Shown in pieces: positions 48,451 through 60,368 of a stretch of 64,000 nucleotides of DNA (positions are counted from its first letter, which is position 1; every line of letters starts with the position of its first letter). The stretch comes from Modestobacter sp. VKM Ac-2986 (lineage in GTDB: Bacteria; Actinomycetota; Actinomycetes; Mycobacteriales; Geodermatophilaceae), in NCBI RefSeq assembly GCF_026967795.1, contig NZ_JAPVBH010000005.1, positions 186,771-250,770 of the forward strand. The letters are read 5' to 3'. The notes beneath the pieces are model-generated. The model had not been told where the DNA came from and made no database searches. It saw nothing but the letters and a program-made list of their open reading frames with translations. Made by a program: the position numbers and the translations under genes.

Positions 48451-50031
48451 GTGAGTGAGCACCCCCCGTCCGACGACCGCCCCGCCACCCCCGCGTCGGA
48501 CGAGCGAGGCGCGGTCCGGGACGCGGAGTCCGACCCCACCGCCGGCCTGCCCGACGACGAGCTGCCCGAGCAGCTGCGCGTCCGCCGGGCCAAGCTCGAC
48601 CGGATGCGCGAGTCGGGCACCGACCCCTACCCGGTCACCGTCGCCCGCACGACCTCCCTGGCCGACGTGCGCGCCGCGCACCCCGACCTCGAGCCGGACA
48701 CCATGACCGGTGAGCAGGTCGGTGTCACCGGCCGGGTCATCTTCTCCCGCAACACCGGCAAGCTCTGCTTCGCGACGCTGCGCGAGGGCGACACCGAGCT
48801 GCAGGTCATGCTCTCGGTCGACCGGGTGGGTCCCGAGGCGCTGGCCGCCTGGAAGGCCGACGTCGACCTCGGTGACCACGTGCTGGTCACCGGTGAGGTC
48901 GGGACGTCGCGGCGCGGCGAGCTGTCGGTCTTCGCCGACACGTGGGAGATGGCGGCCAAGTCGCTGCGCCCGCTGCCGGTGGCGCACAAGCCGATGAGCG
49001 AGGAGCTGCGGGTCCGCCGTCGCTACGTCGACCTCATCGTCCGCGACGAGGCCCGCCGCACCGTCCGGCAGCGCGCCGCGGTGATGACCGCGCTGCGCGC
49101 CGGGCTCGCCGCCCGCGACTTCCTCGAGGTCGAGACCCCGATGCTGCAGACGGTGCACGGCGGTGCCACCGCGCGGCCCTTCCGCACGCACATGAACGCC
49201 TTCGACCTCGATCTGTACCTGCGCATCGCGCCGGAGTTGTTCCTCAAGCGGTGCATCGTCGGCGGGCTCGACCGCGTCTTCGAGATCAACCGCAACTTCC
49301 GGAACGAGGGTGCGGACTCCTCGCACTCGCCGGAGTTCGCGATGCTGGAGTTCTACGCCGCCTACGGCGATTACACCGACGGTGCGCGCATCACCCGGGA
49401 ACTGATCCAGGAATGCTGCACGGCGTTGTTCGGCGACCAGGTCGCCCGGCACCACGACGGCACCGAGGTCGACCTCTCCGGGGAATGGCCGCAGGTCAAG
49501 CTGTACTCGGTGGTCTCGGAAGCGGTCGGTGAGGAGGTCACCCCGCAGACGCCGATCGAGCGGCTGCGGGAGCTGGCCGAGGCGCACGAGATCGGCGTCG
49601 ACCCCGCGTGGCTGCCCGGGAAGGTCGTCGAGGAGCTGTTCGAGGCCCTCGTCCAGCACACGCTGCAGTCGCCGACCTTCGTCATCGACTACCCGGTCGA
49701 CACCTCGCCGCTGACCCGCGCCCACCGCACCGATCCCGGTGTGGCCGAGAAGTGGGACCTCTACATCGGCGGGATCGAGCGCGGCACCGGCTACTCCGAG
49801 CTCGTCGACCCGGTGGTCCAGCGGGAGCGGCTCACCCAGCAGTCGCAGCTGGGAGCGGCCGGGGACGCCGAGGCGATGGCCCTGGACGAGGACTTCCTGG
49901 AGGCCCTCGAGTACGGCATGCCGCCCACCGCCGGCGTCGGACTGGGCATCGACCGGCTCATGATGACGCTCACCGGACTCGGCATCCGGGAGACGATCCT
50001 GTTCCCATTGGTGCGGCCGCTCCATCAATGA
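48451..50031 (+). CDS. lysS: Lysyl-tRNA synthetase (class II)
   Basis: 526 residues. OB-fold anticodon domain ([20 protein letters not shown]), class II motif 1 ([21 protein letters not shown]), motif 2 ([20 protein letters not shown]) and motif 3 (GLGIDRLMM) are intact. GTG at 48451 or 48445; there is no clear ribosome site, but a TAGTCT box (48438-48443) ends 7 nt before 48451, so a leaderless transcript is possible. The box overlaps the coaX stop codon. Confidence 0.95.
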   Translation: MSEHPPSDDRPATPASDERGAVRDAESDPTAGLPDDELPEQLRVRRAKLDRMRESGTDPYPVTVARTTSLADVRAAHPDLEPDTMTGEQVGVTGRVIFSRNTGKLCFATLREGDTELQVMLSVDRVGPEALAAWKADVDLGDHVLVTGEVGTSRRGELSVFADTWEMAAKSLRPLPVAHKPMSEELRVRRRYVDLIVRDEARRTVRQRAAVMTALRAGLAARDFLEVETPMLQTVHGGATARPFRTHMNAFDLDLYLRIAPELFLKRCIVGGLDRVFEINRNFRNEGADSSHSPEFAMLEFYAAYGDYTDGARITRELIQECCTALFGDQVARHHDGTEVDLSGEWPQVKLYSVVSEAVGEEVTPQTPIERLRELAEAHEIGVDPAWLPGKVVEELFEALVQHTLQSPTFVIDYPVDTSPLTRAHRTDPGVAEKWDLYIGGIERGTGYSELVDPVVQRERLTQQSQLGAAGDAEAMALDEDFLEALEYGMPPTAGVGLGIDRLMMTLTGLGIRETILFPLVRPLHQ

Positions 50032-50103
50032 CCCGCCCTTTCGGGGCAATGTCCTCGGAATGCGCGGAGAGAATTGGCTCATTGCGTGCGTGATGTGGTG
50101 CAA

Positions 50104-50126
50104 TGGCCCCGCGAACACGGGGGCCA
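50104..50126 (+). promoter_or_regulatory. Hairpin in the lsr2 leader
   Basis: TGGCCCC (50104-50110) and GGGGCCA (50120-50126) can pair in the 141-bp leader between lysS and lsr2. The leader (50032-50172) is visibly less GC-rich than its surroundings, with TTGGCT and GTGCAAT boxes just upstream. It could be an Lsr2 autoregulatory region or a lysS terminator. Confidence 0.4.
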
Positions 50127-50172
50127 ATCGCACCGGTGCAACAACGCACGGCAAACGAGAGTGAGAACACAA

Positions 50173-50544
50173 ATGGCACGCAAGGTCCAGGTGATCCTGA
50201 GCGACGACCTCGACGACAGCATCGCCGCCGACGAGACGGTCACGTTCTCCCTCGACGGGACGACGTACGAGATCGACCTGTCGGACAAGAACGCCTCGGA
50301 GATGCGTGACGTCTTCGCGAAGTACGTCGACGCCGCCCGCAAGGTGAGCAGCCGCGGGACCCGGGCCTCGGGTGCCGGCCGTTCCCGCGCGACCGGTGGC
50401 GCCGCCCCGGCCGGCGGCGGTGGTCGGATGGACCGCGAGCAGGCCGGCGCGATCCGCGACTGGGCCCGCAAGAACGGCCACGAGGTCAGCGACCGCGGCC
50501 GCATCCCCGGCAGCGTCGTCGAGGCCTACGAGGCCGCGCACTAG
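50173..50544 (+). CDS. lsr2: Lsr2 nucleoid-associated protein
   Basis: H-NS-like protein that binds AT-rich DNA and silences foreign genes in actinobacteria. 123 residues. The N-terminal oligomerisation domain [16 protein letters not shown] is followed by a Gly/Ala/Arg linker (about 61-82) and the C-terminal DNA-binding helix pair with the AT-hook-like [21 protein letters not shown], where RGR is the minor-groove contact. The ATG at 50173 is certain from conservation. Confidence 0.97.
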   Translation: MARKVQVILSDDLDDSIAADETVTFSLDGTTYEIDLSDKNASEMRDVFAKYVDAARKVSSRGTRASGAGRSRATGGAAPAGGGGRMDREQAGAIRDWARKNGHEVSDRGRIPGSVVEAYEAAH

Positions 50545-50878
50545 GACCTGCGCACACGCGCAGCACCCGCCGTCCACGGCGGTACGACGACCCGGCTCCT
50601 CCTCGAGGCGCCGGGTCGTCGTGCGTCCGGGCCCGGCGCGTCCGGCGGCGCGCCGTCCGCTGTCGGCGTAAAGGGGGCGGAACACCGTTCCTGGGACGAC
50701 AGTTGTCTCCATCGAGCCACCTGCACCACGCACGACGGCCTCGTCCTGACGCCGGGTGGGTGGCGCGAACTACAGTGGAACGACCGGTGCCCAGCGCGCC
50801 GACGCACGTCGGGTGTCCACCGCCCCCGCCAGGGGTCACGAGCACAGCAGGTCCAGCCGGTCAGAGGGGAAACAGCAG
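50545..50878 (+). promoter_or_regulatory. 334-bp gap: lsr2 terminator and clpC promoter region
   Basis: The gap holds a strong hairpin terminator for lsr2 (separate entry). A short palindrome GGAAC-ACC-GTTCC lies at 50679-50691. A plausible clpC promoter is TGACGC (50747-50752) spaced 18 bp from TACAGT (50771-50776), with AGAGGGGA as the ribosome site before the ATG. No coding frame in the gap looks real. Confidence 0.5.
50584..50622 (+). terminator. Hairpin terminator after lsr2
   Basis: ACGACGACCCGGC (50584-50596) pairs perfectly with 50610-50622; the loop contains a further small palindrome CCTCGAGG. It lies 40 bp after the lsr2 stop. Confidence 0.85.
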
Positions 50879-53422
<2,544 letters not shown>

Positions 53423-53441
53423 CACCCAGGCAGGTCACGAC

Positions 53442-53477
53442 GAGGCCGCCCCCGCTCTCCGGAGCAGGGGCGGCCTC
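53442..53477. terminator. Terminator between clpC and mutY
   Basis: GAGGCCGCCCC pairs with GGGGCGGCCTC, with GCT/AGC forming an inner stem across a single mismatch. It lies 20 bp after the clpC TAA and upstream of the convergent mutY stop. Confidence 0.8.
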
Positions 53478-53569
53478 CGTCGTCCCCGGGCCTCCTCGGG
53501 GTCCGGGCAGCCGTACCGTCCGCCTCGTCCAGGGCCCGAGCGGGCGAGTGCTGCGGCGGGTGAGGTCGG

Positions 53570-54475
53570 TCAGCAGTCGGGGAGGGTGAACCGGCCGTCC
53601 TCGGTCTGGGCGACCAGCCCGTCGACCAGCAGTGAGTCCAGGCAGCGGGAGCGCTGGACGGCGTCGTCCCAGGCCGGCGTCAGGGCCTCGGCCGGCACCG
53701 GTCCGGACGCGGCCCGCAGCACGTCGAGCAGCCGGCCGCGCACCTGCCGGTCGGTGCCGGCGAAGCCCTGCACCCGGCGCGGTGGCCCGTCGTATGCCGG
53801 GGACCCGGCCAGCCGCCAGGCGCAGCGGTCCCGGACCGGGCACGCGGGGCAGCGCGGGGTGCCGGCGACGCAGACCAGGGCGCCGAGCTCCATGACGGCG
53901 ACGGAGAAGCGCACCGCGCGGTCGTGGTCCTCCGGGGCCAGGGCGGCGATGTCGACCAGGTCGGCAGCGCGCGCCGGGGCCGCCTCGGCCTGCCCGTGCA
54001 CCAAGCGGGCCACGACCCGCCGCACGTTGGTGTCCACGACGGGCTGGCGGCGGTGGTGGCCGAAGCAGGACACCGCCCGCGCCGTGTACGTGCCCACGCC
54101 CGGCAGCGCCTCCAGCTCCTCGACCTCGGCCGGCACGAGCCCACCGTGCCGCTCGGTGATGGCCACAGCCGCCTCACGCAGCCGCAGGGCGCGCCGGGGG
54201 TAGCCGAGCTTCCCCCAGGCCCGGATCACCTCGGCCGGGCTGGCCTGCGCCATCGTGGCGGGCGTGGGCCAGCGGGCCAGCCACTCGCGCCAGACGGGCT
54301 CCACCCGCGCCACGGGGGTCTGCTGCAGCATCACCTCGCTGACCAGGACCGCCCACGGGTCGGTCCCGGGCGTGCGCCACGGCAGGTCACGGGCCGCACC
54401 GGCGTACCAGTCGACGATGACCTCGCCGACCGGTTCACCCGGGGCGCCGGTGGGCGGGACGGGGAGGGTGCTCAC
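53570..54475 (-). CDS. mutY: A/G-specific adenine glycosylase
   Basis: Removes adenine mispaired with 8-oxoguanine. 301 residues. Catalytic Glu47 in SEVMLQQTPV, helix-hairpin-helix ALPGVGTYTAR (123-133), catalytic Asp148 in PVVDTNVRR, and a [4Fe-4S] cluster at Cys202, Cys209, Cys212, Cys218. The C-terminal recognition domain is short, as in mycobacterial MutY. It is convergent with clpC and divergent from the secreted protein gene. Confidence 0.95.
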   Translation of the reverse strand: MSTLPVPPTGAPGEPVGEVIVDWYAGAARDLPWRTPGTDPWAVLVSEVMLQQTPVARVEPVWREWLARWPTPATMAQASPAEVIRAWGKLGYPRRALRLREAAVAITERHGGLVPAEVEELEALPGVGTYTARAVSCFGHHRRQPVVDTNVRRVVARLVHGQAEAAPARAADLVDIAALAPEDHDRAVRFSVAVMELGALVCVAGTPRCPACPVRDRCAWRLAGSPAYDGPPRRVQGFAGTDRQVRGRLLDVLRAASGPVPAEALTPAWDDAVQRSRCLDSLLVDGLVAQTEDGRFTLPDC

Positions 54476-54657
54476 GAGCGTCCAGTGTGCCCGGCCCGGA
54501 CGGCGGCCCGCGCGGCGTCACCGGATCGCGCGCGTCGGCACGCACAGTCACGCCTTGTTGCACCAGCGTGTCGGCCGGGCGGGCTGCGGGAGCCCGGCTG
54601 GGGCGGTCGTGGCGTGGCGCCTGCAACGCGCCCGGGGGCGCCGGTTAGCGTCGCAGC

Positions 54658-55356
54658 GTGCTGCACCCGGTCGGCCCCCTGCCCGCCGCCGTCTACTGGC
54701 GGCGGCGCCTCCTGGCGCTGGGCTGCGCCGTGGGCGTGCTGGGCGGTGGCGGCTGGCTGGGCGCCTCCCTCGCCTCCGGGAGCCCGGACGGCGACGCCAC
54801 GGTGGCTGCGCCCTCCGACGACGCCGCGCGCACGCCTCCCGGCCTGGAGCAGGTGGTCCCCTCACTGGCCGCGGTGCAGGTCCCCACGGCGTCCCCGACC
54901 CCGTCGGCCGCCCCGGCGACGTCCGAGGCCCCCGCGGCCGGCGTGCCGGCAGGACCCACCGCCGTCGGCCCGTGCAGCGACGACATGATCGGGGTGGAGG
55001 TCCGGCCCGACCCGCCCAGCGCTGCGGTGGGCAGCAAGCCGACCTTCGAGCTGGTGGTCACCAACGTCTCGCCGGTCGCCTGCGTCCGCACGGTGGACGC
55101 GCCGCTGCAGGAGATCATCCTGATCGACGACGACGGCGACCGGGTCTGGGGCAGCAACGACTGCTTCCCGGAGACCGCCGTCGGGGAGCGGACCCTGCAG
55201 CCGGGGGAGAGCGTCGTGTTCCCGGTGCCCTGGGGTGGGCTGACCAGCGAGCCCGGGTGTGCGGCCGACCGCACCAACCCGCCGGCCGGGACCTACGTGC
55301 TCCGGGGCCGGCTCGACACCGACGTCAGCCCGGACGCCACCTTCACCCTCACCTGA
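54658..55356 (+). CDS. Membrane-anchored secreted protein, Rv3587c-like
   Basis: 232 residues. A basic start and one hydrophobic segment (LLALGCAVGVLGGGGWLGASLA, about 18-39) are followed by a Pro/Ala/Ser-rich stalk (about 55-100) and a beta-sandwich domain with four cysteines (PCSDDMIGVEV, VACVRTV, NDCFPET, PGCAADR) and the pattern FELVVTNVSPVACVRTVD, a DUF4232/BsuPI-like fold. The function is unknown. In relatives the equivalent gene also lies beside disA. A palindromic repeat abuts its stop. Confidence 0.78.
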   Translation: MLHPVGPLPAAVYWRRRLLALGCAVGVLGGGGWLGASLASGSPDGDATVAAPSDDAARTPPGLEQVVPSLAAVQVPTASPTPSAAPATSEAPAAGVPAGPTAVGPCSDDMIGVEVRPDPPSAAVGSKPTFELVVTNVSPVACVRTVDAPLQEIILIDDDGDRVWGSNDCFPETAVGERTLQPGESVVFPVPWGGLTSEPGCAADRTNPPAGTYVLRGRLDTDVSPDATFTLT

Positions 55357-55357
55357 C

Positions 55358-55409
55358 GAAGGACCCCTCGCCCCACCACTCGCGAGCTCGCGGCGGCACC
55401 CGTCTGGCC
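55358..55409 (+). repeat. Stop-codon-linked palindromic repeat, copy 6a
   Basis: One base after the TGA of the Rv3587c-like gene: GAAGGACCCCTCGCCCC, then ACCACTCGCGAGCTCGCGG, then CACCCGTCTGG. The right arm is degenerate. It is the left half of a head-to-head pair with copy 6b. Confidence 0.82.
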
Positions 55410-55466
55410 CCCGTGCAGGGTCCCGCCACGAGCTCGCGAGTGGTGGGGGGCACGGGGGTCCTTCTT
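55406..55466 (-). repeat. Stop-codon-linked palindromic repeat, copy 6b
   Basis: Read on the minus strand, one base after the disA TGA: GAAGGACCCCCGTGCC, then CCACCACTCGCGAGCTCGTG, then GGACCCTGCACGGGGGCC. It is close to the family consensus. It faces copy 6a so that together they fill the gap between two convergent genes. Confidence 0.85.
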
Positions 55467-56548
55467 CAGCTGTAGCGGTCGAGGATCGAGGTCTCGGCCA
55501 GGCGGGACAGGCCCTCGCGGATCCCGCGGGCACGGGCCTCGCCGACGCCCTCGACGGCCAGCAGGTCCTCGATGGTGGCGGCCAGGAGCTTCTGCAGCCC
55601 GCCGAAGTGGGTGACCAGCCGGTCGATGATGCTGGCCGGCAGCCGGGGGACCCGGGCGAGCAGCCGGTAGCCCCGCGGGCTGACCGGGGAGTCCAACGCG
55701 TCGGGGGAGGTGGGCAGGCCGTAGCAGCGGGCGACCGCGGAGAGGTCGAGCAGCTCGGTGGCGGTCAGCGCCCGGAGGTCGGTGAGGACCTCCTCGCCGG
55801 TGCGGTTGCGGCCACCGCTGGGCAGGTAGTCGCGCACCAGCAGGCCGCGGTCCTCCTCGACGCCGGCGAGCATCTCGTCCAGCTGCAGGGCCAGCAGGCG
55901 CCCGTCGGTGCCCAGCTCGACGACGAAGCCCTCGATCTCGTCGGCGATCCGCCGGACCATCTCCAGTCGCTGGCTGACGCTCATCGCGTCCCGGACCGTC
56001 ACCAGGTCCTCGATCTCCAGCGCGGAGAGGGTGCTGGCGACCTCGTCGAGGCGGAGCTTGTACCGCTCCAGTGCGGCGAGCGCCTGGTTGGCCCGGGCCA
56101 GGATCGTCGTGGGGTGCTCGAGGGTGTAGCGCCGCCCGGCCACGTACACGGAGATGATGTGCATCGACTGGCTGACCGAGATCACCGGGAAGTCGGTCTG
56201 CAGGGCCACCCGCTCCGCTGTGCGGTGCCGGGTGCCCGACTCCTCGGTGGGGATCGTCGGGTCGGGCATGAGGTGCACGCCGGCCCGCACGATGCGGCTG
56301 CCGTCGTAGGAGACGATCACCGCGCCGTCCATCTTGGCCAGCTCGCGCAGCCGGGTCGCCGACAGCGCCACGTCGAGGGCGAAACCGCCGGTGCACAGCG
56401 ACTCGACCACCCGGTCGTAGCCCAGCACGATCAGCGCACCGGTGCGGCCGGCGAGGATCCGCTCCAGACCGTCCCGGAGGGCGGTACCGGGGGCGATCCG
56501 ACCGAGCAGTTCCCGCAGCGCGGCCTCGGGGTCCACAGCGGGGGGCAC
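55466..56548 (-). CDS. disA: DNA integrity scanning diadenylate cyclase DisA
   Basis: Makes cyclic di-AMP and scans DNA for branched structures. 360 residues, close to the usual 357. The DAC domain has DGA at 74-76 and RHR at 107-109, the spine follows, and the C-terminal helix-hairpin-helix domain ends in [19 protein letters not shown]. The GTG at 56548 is 6 nt after AGGAG, preferred to an ATG 66 bp upstream. It follows radA after 114 bp, the conserved actinobacterial and Bacillus pairing. Confidence 0.96.
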   Translation of the reverse strand: MPPAVDPEAALRELLGRIAPGTALRDGLERILAGRTGALIVLGYDRVVESLCTGGFALDVALSATRLRELAKMDGAVIVSYDGSRIVRAGVHLMPDPTIPTEESGTRHRTAERVALQTDFPVISVSQSMHIISVYVAGRRYTLEHPTTILARANQALAALERYKLRLDEVASTLSALEIEDLVTVRDAMSVSQRLEMVRRIADEIEGFVVELGTDGRLLALQLDEMLAGVEEDRGLLVRDYLPSGGRNRTGEEVLTDLRALTATELLDLSAVARCYGLPTSPDALDSPVSPRGYRLLARVPRLPASIIDRLVTHFGGLQKLLAATIEDLLAVEGVGEARARGIREGLSRLAETSILDRYS

Positions 56549-56662
56549 GAGCGCTCCTGACGGTCGGGCGGTACAGAGGCCGATTCTACGTGGTGGGGCC
56601 GGATCGGCGATCACCGCAGGTCCTCACCCGCTCGCCAGGGGTCCGGCGGCGGGTGCGCAGGG

Positions 56663-58030
56663 TCACCAGAGCCGGTGGATCGCACCGGCCAGGTCGGCCA
56701 CCTCGATCAGCCGCATGCCCTTCGGGGCGGGGCCGGAGTCCTCGGGGACGAGGGCGGCGGTGTAGCCCTGCCGGGCGGCCTCGGCCAGCCGTCGCGCGGT
56801 GCCACCGACCCGGCGGATCTCCCCGGAGAGGCCGACCTCGCCGATGGCCACCACCCCGGCGGGGAGCGGACGGTCCTTCGCCGCGGAGGCGATCGCCAGT
56901 GCCAGCGCCAGGTCCGCGGCCGGCTCGAGGACCCGCACGCCGCCGACGGAGGCGGCGAAGACGTCGGCGTCGGCCAGCCTGACCCCACCGCGGCGCTCGA
57001 CGACGGCGTTGACCATGGCGACCCGCTGGGAGTCCAGCCCGCTCACCGCCCGGCGCGGCGACCCGCCACCGCCCGAGGTGGCCACCAGCGCCTGCACCTC
57101 GGCCAGCAGCGGACGGCTGCCCTCCATGGTGACCGTGACGCAGCTGCCGGGCACCGGGGCCGAACGGCGGGAGACGAACAGGTGCGACGGGTCGGGCACG
57201 CCCACGACGCCGCCGTCGCCGATCTCGAAGCAGCCGATCTCGTCGGCCGGGCCGAAGCGGTTCTTGGTGGCCCGCACGAGCCGCAGCGTGGAGTGCCGCT
57301 CGCCGTCGAAGGAGATGACCACGTCGACCAGGTGCTCCAGCGCCCGCGGCCCGGCGATGGCGCCGTCCTTGGTGACGTGGCCGACCAGGATGGTGGTCAT
57401 GTTGCGGGCCTTGGCGACCCCGCTGAGCGCACTGGCGACGGCGCGCACCTGGGTGGCACCGCCGTCGGTGCCGTCGACGGCGGGGGAGCGGACGGTCTGG
57501 ACGCTGTCGAGCACCAGCAGCGTGGGGTTCACGTCCTCCACGTGGGACAGGACGGCGGACAGCTCGGTCTCCGCGGCGAGGTAGAGCTCGTCGTGCAGGG
57601 CGCCGATCCGCTCGGCGCGCAGCCGGACCTGGGCCGCGGACTCCTCGCCGGAGACGACCAGCGTGGGGCCGTTGGCCGCGGCCACCCGGTGGGCGACCTC
57701 CAGCAGCAGCGTGGACTTGCCGACCCCGGGCTCGCCGGCGACGAGCAGGACCGCCCCGGGCACCAGGCCACCGCCCAGCACGCGGTCGAACTCGGGGATG
57801 CCGGTGGGCACCGCGTGGGCACCGGCCAGCTCGACCTGCCCGATGGGCAGGGCCCGGGAGCTGACCGGGCCGGCTGCCACCGCGCGCAGCGGGGACGAAC
57901 CGGCGCCGCCGATCTCCTGCACGGTGCCCCAGGCCTGGCACTCGGGGCAGCGGCCGACCCACTTGGCCGAGGAGTAGCCGCACTCGGTGCAGCGGTGGGC
58001 GGGGCGGGACTTCACACCGGGAGCGGGCAC
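56663..58030 (-). CDS. radA: DNA repair protein RadA (Sms)
   Basis: RecA-like helicase that processes recombination intermediates. 455 residues from the GTG at 58030. A zinc finger CTECGYSSAKWVGRCPEC (Cys14, 17, 28, 31) is followed by Walker A GEPGVGKS at 99-106, the RadA-specific KNRFG in LVRATKNRFGPADEIG, and a Lon-like C-terminal domain (GEVGLSGEIRRV). In-frame codons upstream of 58030 are Arg-rich and unlike RadA. Confidence 0.96.
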   Translation of the reverse strand: MPAPGVKSRPAHRCTECGYSSAKWVGRCPECQAWGTVQEIGGAGSSPLRAVAAGPVSSRALPIGQVELAGAHAVPTGIPEFDRVLGGGLVPGAVLLVAGEPGVGKSTLLLEVAHRVAAANGPTLVVSGEESAAQVRLRAERIGALHDELYLAAETELSAVLSHVEDVNPTLLVLDSVQTVRSPAVDGTDGGATQVRAVASALSGVAKARNMTTILVGHVTKDGAIAGPRALEHLVDVVISFDGERHSTLRLVRATKNRFGPADEIGCFEIGDGGVVGVPDPSHLFVSRRSAPVPGSCVTVTMEGSRPLLAEVQALVATSGGGGSPRRAVSGLDSQRVAMVNAVVERRGGVRLADADVFAASVGGVRVLEPAADLALALAIASAAKDRPLPAGVVAIGEVGLSGEIRRVGGTARRLAEAARQGYTAALVPEDSGPAPKGMRLIEVADLAGAIHRLW

Positions 58031-58106
58031 GCCGCCATCGTGGCAGCGGGGTCCGACAGTTCCCGGCAGGCCGACCCGGGGTGAGGCGACGAGGTCGCCC
58101 CGGGGG

Positions 58107-58700
58107 TCACGGGGCGCTGCCGCCGCCCTGCTGCTCCTCTTCCTCCTCCGGGTGGAAGTCGAAGGCCTCGCCACGGGGCAGGTCGCGCTGGGAGACGCCC
58201 ACCGGCACCTGCACGGTGACGTCGCCGGTCTCGGTGAAGGAGAACGTGACGTCGATGTACTCGCCGACGCTCAGCTCCTCCGACAGCCCGACGAGGGTGA
58301 CGGCAGGGCCCTGCCCGTTGCTCAGGAACAGCGTGCCGTCGGCCGGTACGGGCAGCGAGATGCCCGCGGGCGCGGCGCCGTCGGCCGGCTCCTCCGCGTT
58401 CGGGTCGACGACCTCGACGTCCTCGAAGGCCTCACCGCTGATGCCGACGAGGGTGTCCTCGGAGTCGGCGGTGCTGACGACCGCGCCCAGCAGCCGGGCC
58501 TCGCTGCCGCTGGGGTAGGTGCCACCGGTCGGGTAGGGCAGCTCCAGGGCGCGCAGGGCGAGCGAGCCGGCGTTGATCTGGGCGCCGAAGTTCTGCTCCT
58601 GGGTGTTCGTCTGGGTCACCTGCCCGGCGCTGCAGGCCGACAGCGCCACGGGGGCGAGCAGCAGGGCACCGATGGCAGCAGCGCGCGGTGCGCGGTTCAC
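58107..58700 (-). CDS. LpqE-like lipoprotein
   Basis: 197-residue lipoprotein with signal peptide and lipobox LSAC (Cys23), exported and lipid-anchored. The domain has the pattern NAGSLALRALELPYP, ARLLGAVVSTADSEDTLVGIS, and a C-terminal beta segment EYIDVTFSFTETGDVTVQVPV, resembling PCu(A)C-like copper-chaperone folds. The acidic tail EEEEEQQ follows. The GTG at 58700 gives a proper signal. Position next to radA and carD matches Rv3584 (lpqE). The role is unknown. Confidence 0.8.
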   Translation of the reverse strand: MNRAPRAAAIGALLLAPVALSACSAGQVTQTNTQEQNFGAQINAGSLALRALELPYPTGGTYPSGSEARLLGAVVSTADSEDTLVGISGEAFEDVEVVDPNAEEPADGAAPAGISLPVPADGTLFLSNGQGPAVTLVGLSEELSVGEYIDVTFSFTETGDVTVQVPVGVSQRDLPRGEAFDFHPEEEEEQQGGGSAP

Positions 58701-58802
58701 AGCGTCGACCTCCAGAGACGTACCGGCCGGTCCGGGCAGGAGCGGCACGAGTCGCGCAGATCGTAACGGTCCACCCAGGATGTCCGCTGGGAGGTGAGGG
58801 AC

Positions 58803-60368
58803 ATGGCGGCACGGACCGACAGCACGATGCCCGGCGACGGCGACCCCGCGCTGGGCGAGTTCCCAGTTCAGGCGCCCGGGACCCGGCGCTGGCTGTTCGC
58901 CGACCAGTTGGGGCCGCACTTCCTCGACGCGCCGGACCAGCCGGTCCTGCTGGTCGAGTCCAGGGGCGTGTTCCGCCGTCGGCGCTTCCACCGGCAGAAG
59001 GCGCACCTGCTGCTGTCGGCGCTGCGGCACCGGGCGGCCGAGCTGGGCGACCAGGCGGTGTTCCTGCAGACCGACAGCTACGCCGAGGCCCTCGACCAGG
59101 TGCACGAGCCGCTGTCGGTGTGCGCGCCCACGACCTGGCCGGCCCGCGACTTCGTCCTCCGCCGTCCCGGTGTGACGGTGCTGGAGGCGCGCGGCTTCGT
59201 CACCCGGCAGTCGGACTTCCGCCGCTGGGCCGGCGGCCGGGGGCGCCAGCGGCTGCTGATGGACGACTACTACCGGGTGGCCCGCCGGGTGCACGACGTC
59301 CTGATGGACGGCGACCAGCCCGCCGGGGGCACCTGGAACCTCGACCACGACAACCGGCAGCCCCCGCCGGCCGACGGCCGGGTCGACGCGCCCGCGCCCT
59401 GGTGGCCGGTGGAGGACGAGATCGACCAGCAGGTCCGCGCCGAACTCGACGCCTGGGAGGCCGCCGGTGACGTCTCCTTCGTGGGCGACGACGGCCCGCG
59501 GCTGTTCCCGGTCACCCACGCCGAGACCACCGAGCGCCTCGAGGACTTCCTCACCCACCGGCTGCGCGCCTTCGGGCCGTACGAGGACGCGATGCTGACC
59601 GGGGACCCGTGGCTGGCGCACTCGATGCTGTCGGCCTCGCTCAACCTGGGCCTGGTCGACCCCGCCGACGTCGTGCACCGCGCCGACGCCGCGTGGCGGG
59701 AGTCGGTGGCCGCCGGCGACCCGCTGCCGCTGAACTCCGTCGAGGGGTTCGTCCGCCAGGTGATGGGCTGGCGGGACTGGATCTGGCACCTGTACTGGCA
59801 GCTGGGCCGGGAGTACCGGCACGGCAACGCCCTCGACGCGCACGAGGAGGTGCCGGGCTGGATGGGCGAGCTGGAGGCCGAGGCGGTCGGTGCGAACTGT
59901 CTGTCCTCGGTGCTCTCCGACGTCCGGGAGCGCGGGTGGGTGCACCACATCCCGCGGCTGATGGTGCTGGGCAACTACGCCCTGCAGCGCGGTATCGAGC
60001 CGCTGGCGATCACCGACTGGTTCCACCGGGTGTTCGTCGACGGCTACGACTGGGTGATGGTCGCCAACGTCGTCGGGATGAGCCAGCACGCCGACGGCGG
60101 GGTGCTGGCCACCAAGCCCTACGCCGCCGGCGGGGCCTACATCGACCGGATGAGCGACTACTGCGGGGGCTGCCGGTACGACCCGAAGAAGCGGGTGGGG
60201 GAGGACGCCTGCCCCTTCACCGCCGGCTACTGGGCCTTCCTGGAGCGCAACCGGGAGCGGCTGGCCGGCAACAGCCGGATGCGCCAGCCGCTGACCGGCC
60301 TGACCCGGCTCAAGGACCTCGAGGTGGTCGTCGACCAGGAGCGGCGGCGCGGCACCGACGCCCCCTAG
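58803..60368 (+). CDS. Iron-sulfur bacterial cryptochrome/(6-4) photolyase (FeS-BCP, PhrB-like)
   Basis: 521-residue flavoprotein of the FeS-BCP group, which repairs (6-4) photoproducts or senses light. Four cysteines at 366, 454, 457 and 470 have the spacing I recall for the [4Fe-4S] ligands of Agrobacterium PhrB (350, 438, 441, 454). The region GNYALQRGIEPLAITDWFHRVFVDGYDWVMVANVVGMSQ (in pieces) is the FAD/active-site block, and WNLDHDNRQ the antenna-region motif. GGAGG 9 nt before the ATG at 58803 decides the start over a GTG at 58794. Its TAG stop overlaps the convergent ubiA-like stop in one CTAG. Confidence 0.93.
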   Translation: MAARTDSTMPGDGDPALGEFPVQAPGTRRWLFADQLGPHFLDAPDQPVLLVESRGVFRRRRFHRQKAHLLLSALRHRAAELGDQAVFLQTDSYAEALDQVHEPLSVCAPTTWPARDFVLRRPGVTVLEARGFVTRQSDFRRWAGGRGRQRLLMDDYYRVARRVHDVLMDGDQPAGGTWNLDHDNRQPPPADGRVDAPAPWWPVEDEIDQQVRAELDAWEAAGDVSFVGDDGPRLFPVTHAETTERLEDFLTHRLRAFGPYEDAMLTGDPWLAHSMLSASLNLGLVDPADVVHRADAAWRESVAAGDPLPLNSVEGFVRQVMGWRDWIWHLYWQLGREYRHGNALDAHEEVPGWMGELEAEAVGANCLSSVLSDVRERGWVHHIPRLMVLGNYALQRGIEPLAITDWFHRVFVDGYDWVMVANVVGMSQHADGGVLATKPYAAGGAYIDRMSDYCGGCRYDPKKRVGEDACPFTAGYWAFLERNRERLAGNSRMRQPLTGLTRLKDLEVVVDQERRRGTDAP

